A DNA stretch of 64,000 nt from Girardinichthys multiradiatus (Eukaryota; Chordata; Actinopteri; Cyprinodontiformes; Goodeidae), in assembly GCF_021462225.1 (NCBI RefSeq), contig NC_061811.1, forward strand, positions 8,705,663 through 8,769,662, given 5' to 3'. The notes beneath the pieces are model-generated. The model saw only the letters and a program-made list of their open reading frames with translations. It did no database searches and had not been told where the DNA came from. Below are positions 62,270 to 64,000 of this stretch, one piece after another. Position 1 is the stretch's first letter; the number at the start of each line of letters is the position of its first letter. The translations under genes and the position numbers were made by a program.

Positions 62270-63100
62270 GACAATCTGTTGTCCTCTAACGTTTCTAAAA
62301 ACTAAAGTCAGTATTTTGTTGTTCTACCACTGAAATTAAAACATTGATTTTGTTGTCTTTAAGACATTTTATAATAACTTGGTGGCTTGTTTAGGATCTT
62401 TGTCCACGAATAACCAGTTGTCCTCAAGCTTCAACTTTTTGGCTGATGTCTGGAGATGTTGCTTCAAAATTTCACCATGTTCTGTCCTCATGATGCCACG
62501 TATTTCTCCAGTTTTCCAGCCCCTACATGCAGCAAAACATCCACACAGCATGATGCGGCCACCCCCGTACTTTACAGTCAGGATGGTGTTCTCAGGCTCA
62601 CAAGTTTCCCTCTTTGTCCCCCAAATGTGAAGCTGGTCATTACGATCAAACCCTTGAATTCTAGTTGCATCTGACCAAAGGTCATGTCCCCAAAATTAAG
62701 GCCTTTGTCCCAAAGTGCATTTGCAAACTAATCTGGCTTTTAATGTTGCTTTTGGACTAATGGCTTCTTCCTCATTGAGTGGCCTTTCAGCACGTCTGTA
62801 AAGAATTTGCTTTACTGTTGATAATGACACTTCATTTTTCTCCTTCCTGGACAGCATGATGGCTGGACATTCCCATGCTAGTTGTGTTTGCATATAGTTG
62901 TTTGAAAAGATGAATGCGGCTCCTTCGGACCTCTGGAAATTCTGTGCAAGAATAAATCAGACTTGTGGAGGTCCACAGTTCTCTTCCTGATATCTTGGCC
63001 GATTTGTTTCTACTTTTCAATGTCACAAAACTAAGGAATGAGAATGACATGGTGCCATAAAATACGTACATTCCTCCAAACTGTTTTAGTAGTCATAATG
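62270..63100 (-). mobile_element. Fossil Tc1-like transposon (antisense)
   Basis: Reverse-complement Tc1-type wording is visible: 'ACACAGCATGATGCGGCCACC' near 62553-62573 (GGGxIMLxG block) and 'GCATCTGACCAAAGGTCATGT' near 62670 (WSD region). Broken frames. It lies just upstream of the first visible TDRD9 exon. Confidence 0.65.
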
Positions 63101-63350
63101 TATGTAAAACACTGAATTTAAATAAAATGAAATCTAAAACAAAAGTGAGTAAAAAGGAAATAATTCTGGTAATCCAAACAGCAAGTGTTGTCTGATTTAT
63201 TGTCAGAGAGTAAAAACAAATGGTTTTGTGCCTTTATACAGTAAATATCTGGTTTCAACTATCATATCTGACACAAAGACAAAGAAAAAATGTCGCTGGC
63301 GTATGGAAGACCGTAAATAAAAGCGTTACATCTCATTTGAGCAGTGACTG

Positions 63351-63401
63351 TTAGTCTTTCTTTCGCCGGCTGACAGTGACATCATCCCCAATACCAGAGG
63401 T
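63351..63401 (-). CDS. Candidate terminal exon of an unidentified gene
   Basis: A strong acceptor (CTTTTTTCCTCCGCTTGCTTCAG) opens into TSGIGDDVTVSRRKKD followed by a stop at 63351-63353, and a minus-strand AATAAA lies about 150 bases on, at 63202-63197. The pattern is that of the last coding exon and 3' UTR of a gene whose other exons would be to the right. I do not recognise the peptide. If real, it would lie within a TDRD9 5' intron or mark a neighbouring gene; chance is also possible. Confidence 0.25.
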   Translation of the reverse strand, partial: TSGIGDDVTVSRRKKD

Positions 63402-63404
63402 CTG

Positions 63405-64000
63405 AAGCAAGCGGAGGAAAAAAGTTATTTCAAGCCACGGTGTTTCAGAGCTGAGTCCACAACCAAACATCCTAGAAACAAAGCAGCCTAAAGCAATGAA
63501 AGCTTTCTGAATCATTTGGTACTCGACCATCATCATATTTGTGATCACCGTTTTAACTTCTATCTTTGTGGATGATCATTTTATTGCTCTGTTACTTTAA
63601 ATCATAACCATTCTTGATTTTTACCCCTTTATTCCTATAAAACCTAAAAGACTCCTTTAAATTACAGGAAAATATCTTAAAGTGCGAAAAGAATCCACTG
63701 TGTCCTTTAAAATCTTGGATTCACAGCTTAATCCACGAAGTTCTAGTTTGCAGTTAGATGCCAAAATTTCACGGGTAGAACCGTTATGAACGGACACCTA
63801 AGGAAGAATCGTGTTCTTTTCTGCACTAAATCTAGAAAAGAACATGGAGCGAAAATAACAGGAAGTGACAAAATGAAGCGGTAATGGATCAGTTCACTAA
63901 AAGATAAATCATCTTGGTTCTGGATGTAGGTGTGTAATAATAATAATAATAATCATAATAATCATCTTTATTGTGTAGTTCAGTTAATCAGCAAATACAG
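63405..64000. other. Right edge of window
   Basis: No exon of TDRD9 (for example the Walker A exon) was recognised. The only repeat is an (AAT)n run at about 63935-63963. Confidence 0.5.

Noticed and set aside
62190..64000. Search for TDRD9 Walker A exon
   Set aside because: No exon encoding a GKS/GKT loop or the region before VALEKM was found; it must lie beyond the right edge.

Overview
This looks like nuclear DNA of a teleost fish. The genes are split by many introns with vertebrate splice signals. The intervening DNA is full of fish-type repeats: Tc1-like DNA transposons, a Rex3 (RTE-clade) LINE, L2/CR1-like LINE fragments and hAT-like scraps. Exact species cannot be read from the sequence. 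No bacterial, plasmid, viral or CRISPR content was seen.

Three protein-coding genes explain the conserved sequence. (1) Minus strand, 2787-8503: the first 203 codons of LRRC9, a leucine-rich-repeat protein, in six exons; the rest lies left of the window. (2) Plus strand, 11588-35154: complete RTN1 (reticulon-1), with a promoter for a long isoform (about 712 aa) and an internal promoter for the short RTN1-C isoform (208 aa). Both splice in the same phase into six shared exons that encode the ER-membrane-shaping reticulon domain. (3) Minus strand, 36376-62184: the last 31 exons (1169 codons plus stop) of TDRD9, the DExH helicase/Tudor protein of the piRNA pathway. Its N-terminus, including helicase motif I, lies off the right edge. 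LRRC9 and RTN1 are divergent; RTN1 and TDRD9 are convergent, with only about 0.4 kb between their likely poly(A) signals.

Mobile DNA: two almost identical Tc1-like copies lie in inverted orientation 12 kb apart (30704-32313 in RTN1, 44326-45893 in TDRD9), each broken in a different way. A third Tc1-like family sits at 48681-50137. A 3.1-kb Rex3 element at 38171-41284 has a second, 182-bp Rex3 3' end inserted inside it with its own 10-bp target-site duplication. Older Tc1-like fossils lie near 0.5, 1.5-2.5, 7.1-7.8, 16.5-17.3, 53-53.7 and 62.3-63.1 kb, and two LINE reverse-transcriptase fragments lie in LRRC9 introns (3.5-4.1 and 5.1-6.2 kb).

I did not find a wholly new biological system. The most notable observations are the nested Rex3 insertion, the inverted Tc1 pair with different lesions, a near-identical 20-bp RFX X-box-like motif present both in the first RTN1 coding exon and in an RTN1 intron, a GC-AG intron and a (TG)n-bounded acceptor in TDRD9, and a possible terminal exon of an unknown gene at 63351-63401.
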